A DNA stretch of 64,000 nt from Acrocarpospora macrocephala (GTDB lineage Bacteria; Actinomycetota; Actinomycetes; Streptosporangiales; Streptosporangiaceae): contig NZ_BLAE01000044.1 in assembly GCF_009687865.1 (NCBI RefSeq), positions 1-64,000 on the forward strand, read 5' to 3'. The notes under the pieces are model-generated. The model was not told the DNA's origin. It made no database searches and worked only from the letters and a program-made list of their open reading frames with translations. Positions 53,488 to 61,361 of this stretch are shown here, piece after piece. Position numbers and translations under genes: made by a program. The stretch's first letter is position 1. Every line of letters begins with the position of its first letter.

Positions 53488-54567
53488 ATGAAGAGATTGC
53501 GGCTCACGGCCGGCAGGGCGCGAGGAGCCCGGTGGGCATCCTCGCTGATGGGATACCTGGTGATTCCGCTCGCGATGGCGGCGTTCCTGCTCGCGGGGTG
53601 CGCGGGTGGCGCCGAAACGTCGTCGGGGAACTCCGCTCCGATGCCCGCGGTCGGCACCGCCGCCGACGGGGCGGCGCAGAGCAAGGCGATGCCGGAAGCA
53701 CCAGCTTTGGCAGAGTCTGCCGCCGACGACGCTTCTCGTTCCGGGGGCGGGAGCGAACCCGTCCAGGCGATCAAGATCGAGACCGTGGATCGGTCGATCA
53801 TCTACACGGCCGAGCTGACCGTGCAGGCACAGGACGTGGCGAAGGCGAGTGACAGCGCCAAGCAGATCGTGCTCGGCGCGGGCGGTTATGTCGCGGACGA
53901 GAAGAGCACGGCTTTCAGCGGGAGCAGCAGCGAGGCCGTGGTCACGTTCAAGATCCCCCCGGCGCGTTACGCGGAGGTGCTGGTCAAGCTAGGCCGCGAT
54001 CTCGGTGAGCGGCGGTCGCTGCACCAGGGCGCGCAGGATGTCACCGGTGAGGTAGCCGACGTCGCGGCCCGGGTGAAGTCGGCGGAGGCGGCACTGGACC
54101 AGTTCCGGCTGCTGCTCACCAAGGCCGACAAGATCGGGGAGATCCTGGAGATCGAGCGGGAGATCCAGAACCGGACCGCCGAGCTGGAATCACTTCAGGC
54201 CCGGCAGAAGGCACTCGCCGAGCAGACCGGCATGGCCACGGTCACGCTGACCTTGATCGGCCCCAACATCGTGGTCGACATCCCCGAGGAGGAGCCGAGC
54301 GGCTTCCTCGGCGGCCTGGAGGTCGGCTGGAACGCCCTGGTCGACGCGGTCGAGATCGGCCTCACCCTACTCGGCACCCTGCTCCCCTGGCTCATCGTCC
54401 TCGCCGTCCTGTGGTTCGCCACCTGGCGCATCCTCCGCCGCGTACGCCCCGCGCGCCCGGCCCCGACTCCTGCCCCCGCATTCACGGCAGCCGAGAAGGC
54501 CCCCGAAACGGAAGCCCCTCCCGCCCCCGTTGAAGCGTCTTCGACTAGCGCCAAATCCGAGAGCTGA
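53488..54567 (+). CDS. DUF4349 lipoprotein
   Basis: 359 residues. Lipoprotein signal peptide (YLVIPLAMAAFLLAGCAGGA). The DUF4349 domain runs from about residue 100 (VDRSIIYTAELTVQAQDVAK) through a long coiled coil (GEVADVAARVKSAEAALDQF, RLLLTKADKIGEILEIEREI). One C-terminal membrane helix (LTLLGTLLPWLIVLAVLWFA) follows, then a Pro/Ala-rich tail. The protein is tethered at both ends of its domain, outside the membrane. DUF4349 genes are a regular neighbour of hemE/hemY/hemQ in actinomycetes; no function is established. A 34-bp perfect palindrome lies 86 bases after its stop. Confidence 0.82.
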   Translation: MKRLRLTAGRARGARWASSLMGYLVIPLAMAAFLLAGCAGGAETSSGNSAPMPAVGTAADGAAQSKAMPEAPALAESAADDASRSGGGSEPVQAIKIETVDRSIIYTAELTVQAQDVAKASDSAKQIVLGAGGYVADEKSTAFSGSSSEAVVTFKIPPARYAEVLVKLGRDLGERRSLHQGAQDVTGEVADVAARVKSAEAALDQFRLLLTKADKIGEILEIEREIQNRTAELESLQARQKALAEQTGMATVTLTLIGPNIVVDIPEEEPSGFLGGLEVGWNALVDAVEIGLTLLGTLLPWLIVLAVLWFATWRILRRVRPARPAPTPAPAFTAAEKAPETEAPPAPVEASSTSAKSES

Positions 54568-54653
54568 CAACCACACGACACGGCGATCACCAGGGTTGCT
54601 CGCCGTTCCCCGGCGCCGATCACCCCTGATCCACGTCCCGCCGTACCGGCGCC

Positions 54654-54687
54654 AAGAGGGGTTGCCCACATGTGGGCAACCCCTCTT
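54654..54687. terminator. 34-bp perfect palindrome, bidirectional terminator candidate
   Basis: The left arm AAGAGGGGTTGCCCACA (54654-54670) is the exact reverse complement of the right arm (54671-54687) with no spacer. As RNA it folds into a very stable hairpin with a few bases of loop on either strand. It lies between the DUF4349 gene and the convergent hemE gene, with A/T bases at both ends, so it probably terminates both. Confidence 0.8.
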
Positions 54688-54725
54688 CTAATTCGCAGCG
54701 TCCAGGACCGGTGGCCGGGATCTTT

Positions 54726-54980
54726 GCGCCACCTCTCCCGCGTTCGCCCTGTCCGCAGTGGCTGGCCCGCAACTTTGTGCCGCTTCCGCATTCGCGGTTG
54801 CTGGCCCGCATCTTGCGCCACCTCTCCCGCGTTCGCCCTGTCCGCAGTGGCTGGCCCGCAACTTTGTGCCGCTTCTTCCGCATTCGCGGTTGCTGGCCCG
54901 CATCTTGCGCCACCTCTCCCGCGTTCGCTCTGTCCACGGTTGCTGGCCTGGATCTCGTGGCAAGTCGGGCGGGGGCGTGG
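54726..54980. repeat. 89/92-bp tandem repeat array between DUF4349 and hemE
   Basis: The block starting GCGCCACCTCTCCCGCGTTCG occurs at 54726, 54815 and 54907 (periods of 89 and 92 bases; the third copy is partial). Each unit itself consists of two related halves of about 45 bases, both containing GCTGGCCCGCAWCTT, so the array arose by two rounds of duplication. There is no conserved reading frame, and the array lies downstream of the palindrome, before the hemE stop. Possibly a mobile intergenic repeat or a structured RNA. Confidence 0.85.
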
Positions 54981-54992
54981 TGGGTTTCGGGG

Positions 54993-56030
54993 TCAGCGGA
55001 TGGTGGTGGTGTGGATGTGGTTGGTGAGGCGGGCTAGTTGGTCGGGGTTGGTGGAGGGGAGGACGCCGTGGCCCAGGTTGAAGATGTGGCCTTCGGCGAC
55101 GCGGCCGGATTCGAGGATGGTGGTGGCGCGGTCGGCGACGATGGGCCAGGGGGCGAGGAGGACGGCGGGGTCCAGGTTGCCCTGGAGGGCTTTGCCGGCA
55201 CCGACGCGGAGGGCGGCCTCGTCTAGGGGGACGCGCCAGTCGACGCCGACCACGTCGGCGCCGGCCTCGCCCATGATGCCGAGGAGTTCGCCGGTGCCGA
55301 CGCCGAAGTGGATGCGGGGCACGTCGAGGTCGGCCAGGCCCGCGAAGATCCGGCTGGTGTAGGGGAGCACGTAGGTGCGGTAGTCGCCGGGGGCGACCGC
55401 GCCGACCCAGGAGTCGAACAGTTGCAGGGCGGAGGCGCCCGCTTCGGCCTGGATGCGGAGGAAGCCGAGGGTGATGGTGGTGAGGCGGTCCATGAGCTCG
55501 TGCCACAGGTCGGGATCGCCGTACATCATGGCTTTGGTGCGGTCGTGGTTCTTGGAGGGGCCGCCCTCGATGAGGTAGGAGGCCAGGGTGAAGGGGCCGC
55601 CGGCGAAGCCGATCAGCGGCACCCGGTCCAGCTCCTTGACCAGCGCGCCGATGGCCTCGGTGACGTAGGGCACGTCGTCGGGTTCGATCGGACGCAGGCG
55701 GGCGGCGGCCGCGGCGTCCCTGATCGGGTCGGCCACGACAGGGCCGACGCCGGGCTTGATGTCGAGGTCGACGCCGATGGCCTTGAGCGGGACCACGATG
55801 TCGCTGAAGAAGATCGCGGCGTCGACGCCGTAGCGGCGGACCGGCTGCATGGTGATCTCGACGACCAGGTCGGGGGTGGCGCAGGCGTCCAGCATGGCCG
55901 TGCCCGCGCGAAGCTCGCGGTATTCGGGCAGGGACCGGCCCGCCTGGCGCATGTACCACACTGGTGTGTACGGAACGGGCCTGCGGCGGCACGCCAGAAG
56001 GAACGCGGAGTCGGCAAGCTGGGGATTCAC
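54993..56030 (-). CDS. hemE: Uroporphyrinogen decarboxylase HemE
   Basis: 345 residues from a GTG. Signatures are [16 protein letters not shown] (the substrate-binding Arg region), [20 protein letters not shown] with the catalytic Asp, [30 protein letters not shown] and the end [21 protein letters not shown]. It removes the four acetate carboxyls of uroporphyrinogen III to give coproporphyrinogen III, the substrate of HemY. It is on the same strand as hemY and hemQ but separated from them by the DUF4349 gene and the TnpB insertion, so a shared transcript is unlikely here. Confidence 0.95.
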   Translation of the reverse strand: MNPQLADSAFLLACRRRPVPYTPVWYMRQAGRSLPEYRELRAGTAMLDACATPDLVVEITMQPVRRYGVDAAIFFSDIVVPLKAIGVDLDIKPGVGPVVADPIRDAAAAARLRPIEPDDVPYVTEAIGALVKELDRVPLIGFAGGPFTLASYLIEGGPSKNHDRTKAMMYGDPDLWHELMDRLTTITLGFLRIQAEAGASALQLFDSWVGAVAPGDYRTYVLPYTSRIFAGLADLDVPRIHFGVGTGELLGIMGEAGADVVGVDWRVPLDEAALRVGAGKALQGNLDPAVLLAPWPIVADRATTILESGRVAEGHIFNLGHGVLPSTNPDQLARLTNHIHTTTIR

Positions 56031-56277
56031 CCGTCAAGCGTGCCATGCCCGGCGGCCGGTCGGTGCGGCAACCCCAAGCCGATCATGAAATCCGGCAATC
56101 CCGAAGACATCAGTCACCAGTCGATCACAACGGCCCGGCAAAGTGTTCGCCAAACAGGCCTCCCGCATCGATTCCATTACCACTTTCGAGACACGCCGAG
56201 CGCGATGCGGGGAAATGTCGGCGAGACATGTCAACGTCGGACCGAGTTCCGGGTTCCGACGAAAGGCGATTACTTCG

Positions 56278-56472
56278 ATGTGGAGTTCCCCCGAACACCG
56301 CACTGAGCGCTGTGCCGCCTGCGCCACCGAGCGCACGTTCGAGCAGCCGCCCGGCAGCGAAACCGGCCGCGAAACCAGCACCCAGACCGGTCACGACGGC
56401 CATGACACCTGGAGCGAATGGTTCTGCGTCGATTGTGGCAGCGCCCTGTTCCTTGCGCAGGCAGCGGCTTGA
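56278..56472 (+). CDS. Small zinc-ribbon-like protein
   Basis: 64 residues from the ATG at 56278 (AAAGG about 10 bases upstream; the frame is open further up). It has two CxxC knuckles, RCAACATERT near the start and WFCVDCGSAL near the end, separated by a charged, Thr/Gly-rich spacer; together they can bind one zinc. It lies between hemE (divergent) and the DUF3000 gene. No family is certain, but the cysteine spacing argues for a real protein. Confidence 0.55.
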   Translation: MWSSPEHRTERCAACATERTFEQPPGSETGRETSTQTGHDGHDTWSEWFCVDCGSALFLAQAAA

Positions 56473-56541
56473 TCATCAAATATGGCGACGACGACCTCCC
56501 CTCTGCTTCGCGCGCTCCCGAATCCGGCCTACGCTTCGGTC

Positions 56542-57132
56542 ATGACCTTCGGTGACCCACCGGCGGCGCCGGCCGCCTTCCGGCGCGCGCTGGAGACGCT
56601 GCGCCCCGCCGAGGTCCGCCCTGAGATCGAGCTGGAGGACATTCCGGCTCCGCAGCGGCTGGCGCCGTACTCGGGCGCGGTGGGCGCGTCGGTCTACCGG
56701 GACGACGACGAGCTGGCGATCGGCCGCCTGATCATGCTCTTCGACCCGGACGGCCAGCGCGGCTGGGAGGGCCCGTTTCGGTTAGTGGCCTATGTCCGGG
56801 CGGACATGGAGCCGGAGATCACCTCCGATCCCCTGCTCGGCCCGGTCGCGTGGAGCTGGCTGACCGAGGCGCTGGAGGCGCACGGGGCGGCGTTCGCGGC
56901 GGCGGGCGGCACGGTCACCCGCGCGGTTTCCGAGGGATTCGGTAACAAGGACAACGATCCCGTCACAACCGAGCTGGAATTGCGTGCGTCCTGGTCGCCG
57001 CTGGACGAAGATCTGTCCGCCCACGTGGCCGCGTGGTGCGACTTGATGTGCCTGGCAGCGGGTATTCCCCCGCTGCCCCCTGATGTCGCGGCGCTCAAGC
57101 CGCGACGCGCCGACCAACCGAAAGTGCTCTGA
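56542..57132 (+). CDS. DUF3000 family protein
   Basis: 196 residues from the ATG at 56542; the frame is open to 56482, but homologues of this family begin close to FRRALETLRPAEVRPEIELE. TACGCT seven bases before the ATG resembles a -10 element, so the gene may be leaderless. Conserved stretches: IPAPQRLAPYSGAVGASVYR, GRLIMLFDPDGQRGWEGPFR, LVAYVRADMEPEITSDPLLG. DUF3000 is an actinobacteria-specific protein of unknown role, usually beside hemE and RNase D as here. Confidence 0.83.
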   Translation: MTFGDPPAAPAAFRRALETLRPAEVRPEIELEDIPAPQRLAPYSGAVGASVYRDDDELAIGRLIMLFDPDGQRGWEGPFRLVAYVRADMEPEITSDPLLGPVAWSWLTEALEAHGAAFAAAGGTVTRAVSEGFGNKDNDPVTTELELRASWSPLDEDLSAHVAAWCDLMCLAAGIPPLPPDVAALKPRRADQPKVL

Positions 57133-57313
57133 AAGGCTCTTTCTCCGCCCTACCGAGAGGAGGCTCGGTTGATCGTCTCGGTCGCCGCCTCCCCATGCGG
57201 TCGCGGCATGCCATAGCTTGAGACATCAACCGATACCCGGAGCACACCGTGCCGGACCGTTCCAAAATTCCCGAATCAGCTACGGGACGAGGTAGTCACC
57301 CCGAAGGTGTTCA

Positions 57314-58540
57314 GTGACCGATGAGAAAGACGTCCAGCCGCTGCTGGAACCGCGTGAGGGCATCCCGTCCGTAGTGGAGAGCGACGCGGCGCTGGCCGCG
57401 ACCGTGCAGGCGTTCGCGATGGGCGCCGGGCCGGTCGCGGTGGACGCCGAGCGGGCGTCGGGCTATCGGTACAGCGGGCGCGCGTATCTGGTGCAGTTGC
57501 GCCGGGCGGGCGCGGGCAGCGCGCTGATCGACCCGATCCAGTGCCCGGATCTGACCGGTCTGGACGCCGCGCTGGACGGCGCCGAGGTGGTGCTGCACGC
57601 GGCGACCCAGGATCTGCCGTGCCTGGCCGAGCTGGGTTTCCGGCCGAAGCTGCTGTTCGACACCGAGCTGGCCGGGCGGCTGCTCGGCTACGAGCGGGTC
57701 GGGCTCGGCACGATGGTGGAGGTCGTGCTGGGGCTCGGCCTGGTGAAGGGGCACAGCGCGGCGGACTGGTCGACCCGGCCGCTGCCGGAGGACTGGCTGC
57801 GTTACGCCGTCCTGGACGTCGAGGTGCTGATCGAGCTGCGTGACGTGCTCCACGCCGAGCTGGTGGACAGCGGGAAGCTGCCCTGGGCGATGGAGGAGTT
57901 CGCGGCGATCCTGGCCGCGCCGACCGCGCCGCTGCGCAGCGATCCGTGGCGGCGCACCAGCGGCATCCATCGCGTCCGGACCCTGCGCGGCCTGGCCGTG
58001 GTCCGCGAGTTGTGGACGCTCAGGGACGAGCTGGCCAGGGACGCCGATCTGGCGCCGGGCCGGGTGCTGCCGGATTCGGCGATCGTGCAGGCCGCGCTGG
58101 ACCTGCCGCGCACCACCAAGGCGCTCACCGAGATCGCGCCGTTCACCGGCCGCAGCGCGCGGCGGCATCTGCGCGAGTGGCTGAACGCGGTGACCCGGGC
58201 CCGGATCATGGCCGAGGACGAGCTGCCGCAGCCGATCGGCCCGGGCGACGGGCCGCCGCCGGCGAACCGGTGGGCGGACCGGGATCCGGTCGCCGCGAAA
58301 CGGCTGCACGCGGCCAGGTCGGTGGTGGCCGCCCTGGCGGACGAGCATCGCATGCCGACGGAGAACCTGCTCCAGCCGGACGCGGTGCGCCGCCTCACCT
58401 GGGAGCCGCCGGAGATCGCGCTCGAGGACGTGATCGCCGAGCGGCTGCGCGAGCTGGGGGCCCGGGAGTGGCAGGTCGGCTTGACCGCGCTGCCGCTCGC
58501 CAAGGCCCTCCAGCGGCTGGAGACGAAGGGCGAGATCTAG
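57314..58540 (+). CDS. rnd: Ribonuclease D-like 3'-5' exoribonuclease
   Basis: 408 residues, GTG start with GAAGG about 8 bases upstream. DEDD exonuclease motifs: VAVDAERASGYRYSGRAYLV (D-x-E), VVLHAATQDLPCLAEL (Asp) and LRYAVLDVEVLIELRD (Tyr-x3-Asp). The HRDC helical domain lies at about residues 210-290 (GLAVVRELWTLRDELARDAD). The actinobacterial C-terminal extension completes the protein. It trims structured RNAs including tRNA 3' ends. Its stop shares the CTAG with the stop of the convergent alpha-glucosidase gene. Confidence 0.9.
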   Translation: MTDEKDVQPLLEPREGIPSVVESDAALAATVQAFAMGAGPVAVDAERASGYRYSGRAYLVQLRRAGAGSALIDPIQCPDLTGLDAALDGAEVVLHAATQDLPCLAELGFRPKLLFDTELAGRLLGYERVGLGTMVEVVLGLGLVKGHSAADWSTRPLPEDWLRYAVLDVEVLIELRDVLHAELVDSGKLPWAMEEFAAILAAPTAPLRSDPWRRTSGIHRVRTLRGLAVVRELWTLRDELARDADLAPGRVLPDSAIVQAALDLPRTTKALTEIAPFTGRSARRHLREWLNAVTRARIMAEDELPQPIGPGDGPPPANRWADRDPVAAKRLHAARSVVAALADEHRMPTENLLQPDAVRRLTWEPPEIALEDVIAERLRELGAREWQVGLTALPLAKALQRLETKGEI

Positions 58541-60084
58541 CGCAGGCGCAGCCACACGGCGGTGTCCTGGGGCAGGACGTCGTCGGTGATGGTGCCGCTG
58601 GCCAGGAGCACCGACTCATGCGCCGGGAGCGGCACGGGTTCCGCGCCCAGGTTGAGCACGCACGCGAAGTCCTCGCCCCGGGTGAAGGCCAGGTCGTAGC
58701 CGTCCAGCCAGGCGAACTCGCCCGCGGGACGCCCGGCGATGGCCTCGCGGTAGAGGGCGAGGGTGGACGAGGGGTCGGCGAGCTGGGCTTCCACCGTTAA
58801 GGATCCCCATCCGGACGGCTGGGGCAGCCAGGTGGCGGTGCCTTCGGTGAAACCGTAGGGCTGTGCCGTACCAGACCAGGGGATGGGGACGCGGCAGCCG
58901 TCGCGGCCGAGGCGGGCGCCTTGGCTCCGGCGGTAGACCGGGTCGTCGCGGTCGGCGGCGGGGATGTCGAGGAACTCGGGCAGGCCGAGTTCCTCGCCCT
59001 GGTAGACGTAGGCGGAGCCGGGCAGGGCCAGCAGCAGGAGGGCGGCGGCGCGGGCGCGGCGGGTGCCGAGGGCGACGTCGACCTCGGCGTCGGAGCGGGC
59101 GGGGGCGGGCGCGCCGTAGCGGCTGACCGGGCGCATCACGTCGTGGTTGCTGATCACCCAGGGGGCGACCACGTCGGAGCCCTCGGCCAGGGCGATCGAG
59201 GCGGTGATCGTGTGACGGAGCGCGGCGGCGTCCCAGGCGGTCTGGAAGAGGAAGAAGTTGAACGCCTGCGGCATGCCGCCGGGGATGAAATAGGGCTCCA
59301 GATGGGTGATCTCGTCGCCCCAGAACTCGCCCACGGCGGTGCGGCGGCCGGGGAACACGTCCTCCGGGTAGGAGTCCAGGATGGCCCGCCAGGTGGCGTA
59401 GTGCGCGACCAGCTCGGGCCGGTGGAACCAGGGCGAGGGCCGGTCGGAAGGGGTGGGGTCGGGCACGTCGGGCAGTTCGGGGTCTTTGAACAGGCCGTGC
59501 GCCACGTCCACCCGCAGCCCGGCGACACCCCGGTCCAGCCAGAACCGCAGCACCTTCTCGAACATCGCCGGCACGGCCGGGTTGGCCCAGTTCCAGTCGG
59601 GCTGGGAGGAGTCGAACAGGTGCAGGTACCACTGGCCGTCCGGGGTCTGGGTCCAGGCCGGGCCGCCGAACAGGGACTGCCAGTTGTTGGGGGCGTCGCG
59701 GAAGATGAACAGGTCACGTTCCGGGCTGCCGGGTTCGGCGGCGAGCGCGGCCTGGAAGGCCGGGTGCGCGCTGGAGCAGTGGTTGGGCACGATGTCGACG
59801 ATCACCCGGATGCCGTGCCCGGCCGCCGCCGCGACGAAGGTGTCGAAGTCGGCCAGCGTGCCGAACCGGGGGTCCACGTCGCAGTAGTCGGCAACGTCGT
59901 AGCCGCCGTCGGCGAGCGGGGAGGGGTAGAAGGGCGAGAACCAGACGGCGTCCACGCCCAGCTCCGCCAGGTACGGCAGGCGGGCCAGCGCCCCCGCGAA
60001 GTCGCCCGTGCCGTCGCCGTTCCCGTCGGCGAAGCTGCGGGGGTAGATCTGGTAGACGACGGCATCACGCCACCATTGCGTCAC
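58537..60084 (-). CDS. GH13 alpha-glucosidase (oligo-1,6-glucosidase type)
   Basis: 515 residues from the GTG at 60084, which has GGGAGA upstream; a longer frame to 60114 lacks a ribosome site. GH13 motifs: WWRDAVVYQIYPRSFADGNG, DIVPNHCSSAHP, nucleophile Asp in GLRVDVAHGL, acid/base Glu in AVGEFWGDEI and final Asp in VISNHDVMRP; then AYVYQGEELGLPEF. It hydrolyses alpha-glucosidic bonds of small oligosaccharides in the cytoplasm. The divergent sugar operon and two LacI-family-like operators in the shared promoter region suggest sugar-controlled expression. Confidence 0.92.
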   Translation of the reverse strand: MTQWWRDAVVYQIYPRSFADGNGDGTGDFAGALARLPYLAELGVDAVWFSPFYPSPLADGGYDVADYCDVDPRFGTLADFDTFVAAAAGHGIRVIVDIVPNHCSSAHPAFQAALAAEPGSPERDLFIFRDAPNNWQSLFGGPAWTQTPDGQWYLHLFDSSQPDWNWANPAVPAMFEKVLRFWLDRGVAGLRVDVAHGLFKDPELPDVPDPTPSDRPSPWFHRPELVAHYATWRAILDSYPEDVFPGRRTAVGEFWGDEITHLEPYFIPGGMPQAFNFFLFQTAWDAAALRHTITASIALAEGSDVVAPWVISNHDVMRPVSRYGAPAPARSDAEVDVALGTRRARAAALLLLALPGSAYVYQGEELGLPEFLDIPAADRDDPVYRRSQGARLGRDGCRVPIPWSGTAQPYGFTEGTATWLPQPSGWGSLTVEAQLADPSSTLALYREAIAGRPAGEFAWLDGYDLAFTRGEDFACVLNLGAEPVPLPAHESVLLASGTITDDVLPQDTAVWLRLR

Positions 60085-60136
60085 GTCTTCTCCCTGTTTG
60101 TACGTTCTTCGCAAAGTTAATCAGCAGATCCCCGCC

Positions 60137-60190
60137 GGAAAGCGCTTGCCCAACCCCCATCGCCCCCATATCCTCAGGAAAGCGCTTTCC
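60137..60190. promoter_or_regulatory. Two LacI/GalR-family-like operators in a divergent promoter region
   Basis: GGAAAGCGCTTTCC (60177-60190) is a perfect palindrome. GGAAAGCGCTTGCC (60137-60150) is the same with one change. Both have the central CG typical of LacI/GalR-family sites. They are 40 bases apart centre to centre, close to four helical turns, and lie between the GH13 gene start at 60084 and the oxidoreductase start at 60216, so one repressor could control both directions. No LacI-type regulator gene is inside the window. Confidence 0.8.
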
Positions 60191-60215
60191 ACCCCCATAT
60201 TCAGGAGATATCGCG

Positions 60216-61361
60216 ATGGGCGACCACGTCCTCGGCGTCGTGATGAACGGCGTCACCGGCCGGATGGGCTATCGCCAGCATCTGGTCAGGTCCGTGCTGG
60301 CGATCAACGAGCAGGGCGGGGTCACCCTGCCCGACGGCGGCCGGATCATGCTCCGGCCGGTGCTGGTCGGGCGGAACTCCGCCAAACTCGCGGAGCTGGC
60401 CGACCGGCACGGCATCGCCGAGCACACCACCGACCTGGACGCGGCGCTGGCCGACCCGGCGAACACGATCTACTTCGACGCGCAGGTCACCCAGGCGCGG
60501 GTGCCGGCGACGCTGCGGGCGATCGCGGCCGGCAAACACGTCTACACCGAGAAGCCGACGGCCGAGTCCGTGCCGGAGGCGCTGCGGCTGGCCCAGGCCG
60601 CCGAGGACGCGGGCCTGAAGAACGGCGTGGTCCAGGACAAGCTCTTCCTGCCTGGCCTGCTCAAACTGAAGCGGCTGATCGACGGCGGATTCTTCGGGCA
60701 GATCCTGTCGGTGCGCGGCGAGTTCGGCTACTGGGTGTTCGAGGGCGACTGGCAGGCCGCGCAGCGTCCGTCGTGGAACTACCGGGCCGAGGACGGGGGC
60801 GGCATCGTGCTGGACATGTTCCCGCACTGGGCCTATGTGCTGGAGAACCTGTTCGGCCGGGTCGTGTCGGTGTACGCCCATGTGAGCATCCACATCCCGG
60901 AGCGGTGGGACGAGAGCGGCCGGCCGTACAAGGCGACCGCGGACGACGCCGCCTACGGGGTGTTCGAGCTGGCCGGGGGTGTGGTCGCGCAGATCAACTC
61001 GTCCTGGGCCGTGCGGGTGAACCGGGACGAACTCGTGGAGTTCCAGGTGGACGGCACGCACGGCAGCGCGGTCGCCGGGCTGCGCGGCTGCCGGGTCCAG
61101 CACCGGAGCGCGACCCCGAAGCCGGTCTGGAATCCCGATGTTCCGGCCACGGCGCGCTTCCGGGATGGCTGGCAGGAAATGCCGGACAACGGCGAGTTCG
61201 ACAACGGGTTCAAGGTGCAGTGGGAGCAGTTCGTCCGGCATGTCGTGGCCGGGACGCCGTTCCCCTACACGCTGCGATCCGGCGCGCGGGGCGTGCAGAT
61301 CGCCGAACTGGGGCTGCGCTCGCACGCCGAAGGCCGCCGCCTCCCGGTGGCCGAGCTGTGA
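60216..61361 (+). CDS. Gfo/Idh/MocA family sugar oxidoreductase
   Basis: 381 residues, ATG with AGGAG 8 bases upstream. There is an N-terminal Rossmann fold (VLGVVMNGVTGRMGYRQHL; the usual G-x-G-x-x-G is here GVTGRMG) and the family signature AAGKHVYTEKPTAES with the catalytic-type Lys of E-K-P. The C-terminal alpha/beta domain (SWNYRAEDGGGIVLDMFPHW) completes it. Such enzymes oxidise or reduce sugars and inositols with NAD(P). It is the first gene of a three-gene operon with DUF993 and a TIM-barrel isomerase, a set that often handles unusual sugars. The substrate is unknown. Confidence 0.87.
   Translation: MGDHVLGVVMNGVTGRMGYRQHLVRSVLAINEQGGVTLPDGGRIMLRPVLVGRNSAKLAELADRHGIAEHTTDLDAALADPANTIYFDAQVTQARVPATLRAIAAGKHVYTEKPTAESVPEALRLAQAAEDAGLKNGVVQDKLFLPGLLKLKRLIDGGFFGQILSVRGEFGYWVFEGDWQAAQRPSWNYRAEDGGGIVLDMFPHWAYVLENLFGRVVSVYAHVSIHIPERWDESGRPYKATADDAAYGVFELAGGVVAQINSSWAVRVNRDELVEFQVDGTHGSAVAGLRGCRVQHRSATPKPVWNPDVPATARFRDGWQEMPDNGEFDNGFKVQWEQFVRHVVAGTPFPYTLRSGARGVQIAELGLRSHAEGRRLPVAEL

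Noticed and set aside
54726-54980. CRISPR array
   Set aside because: Units of 89-92 bases are tandem with no unique spacers of constant size, there are no 28-37 base repeats, and no cas genes are in the window.
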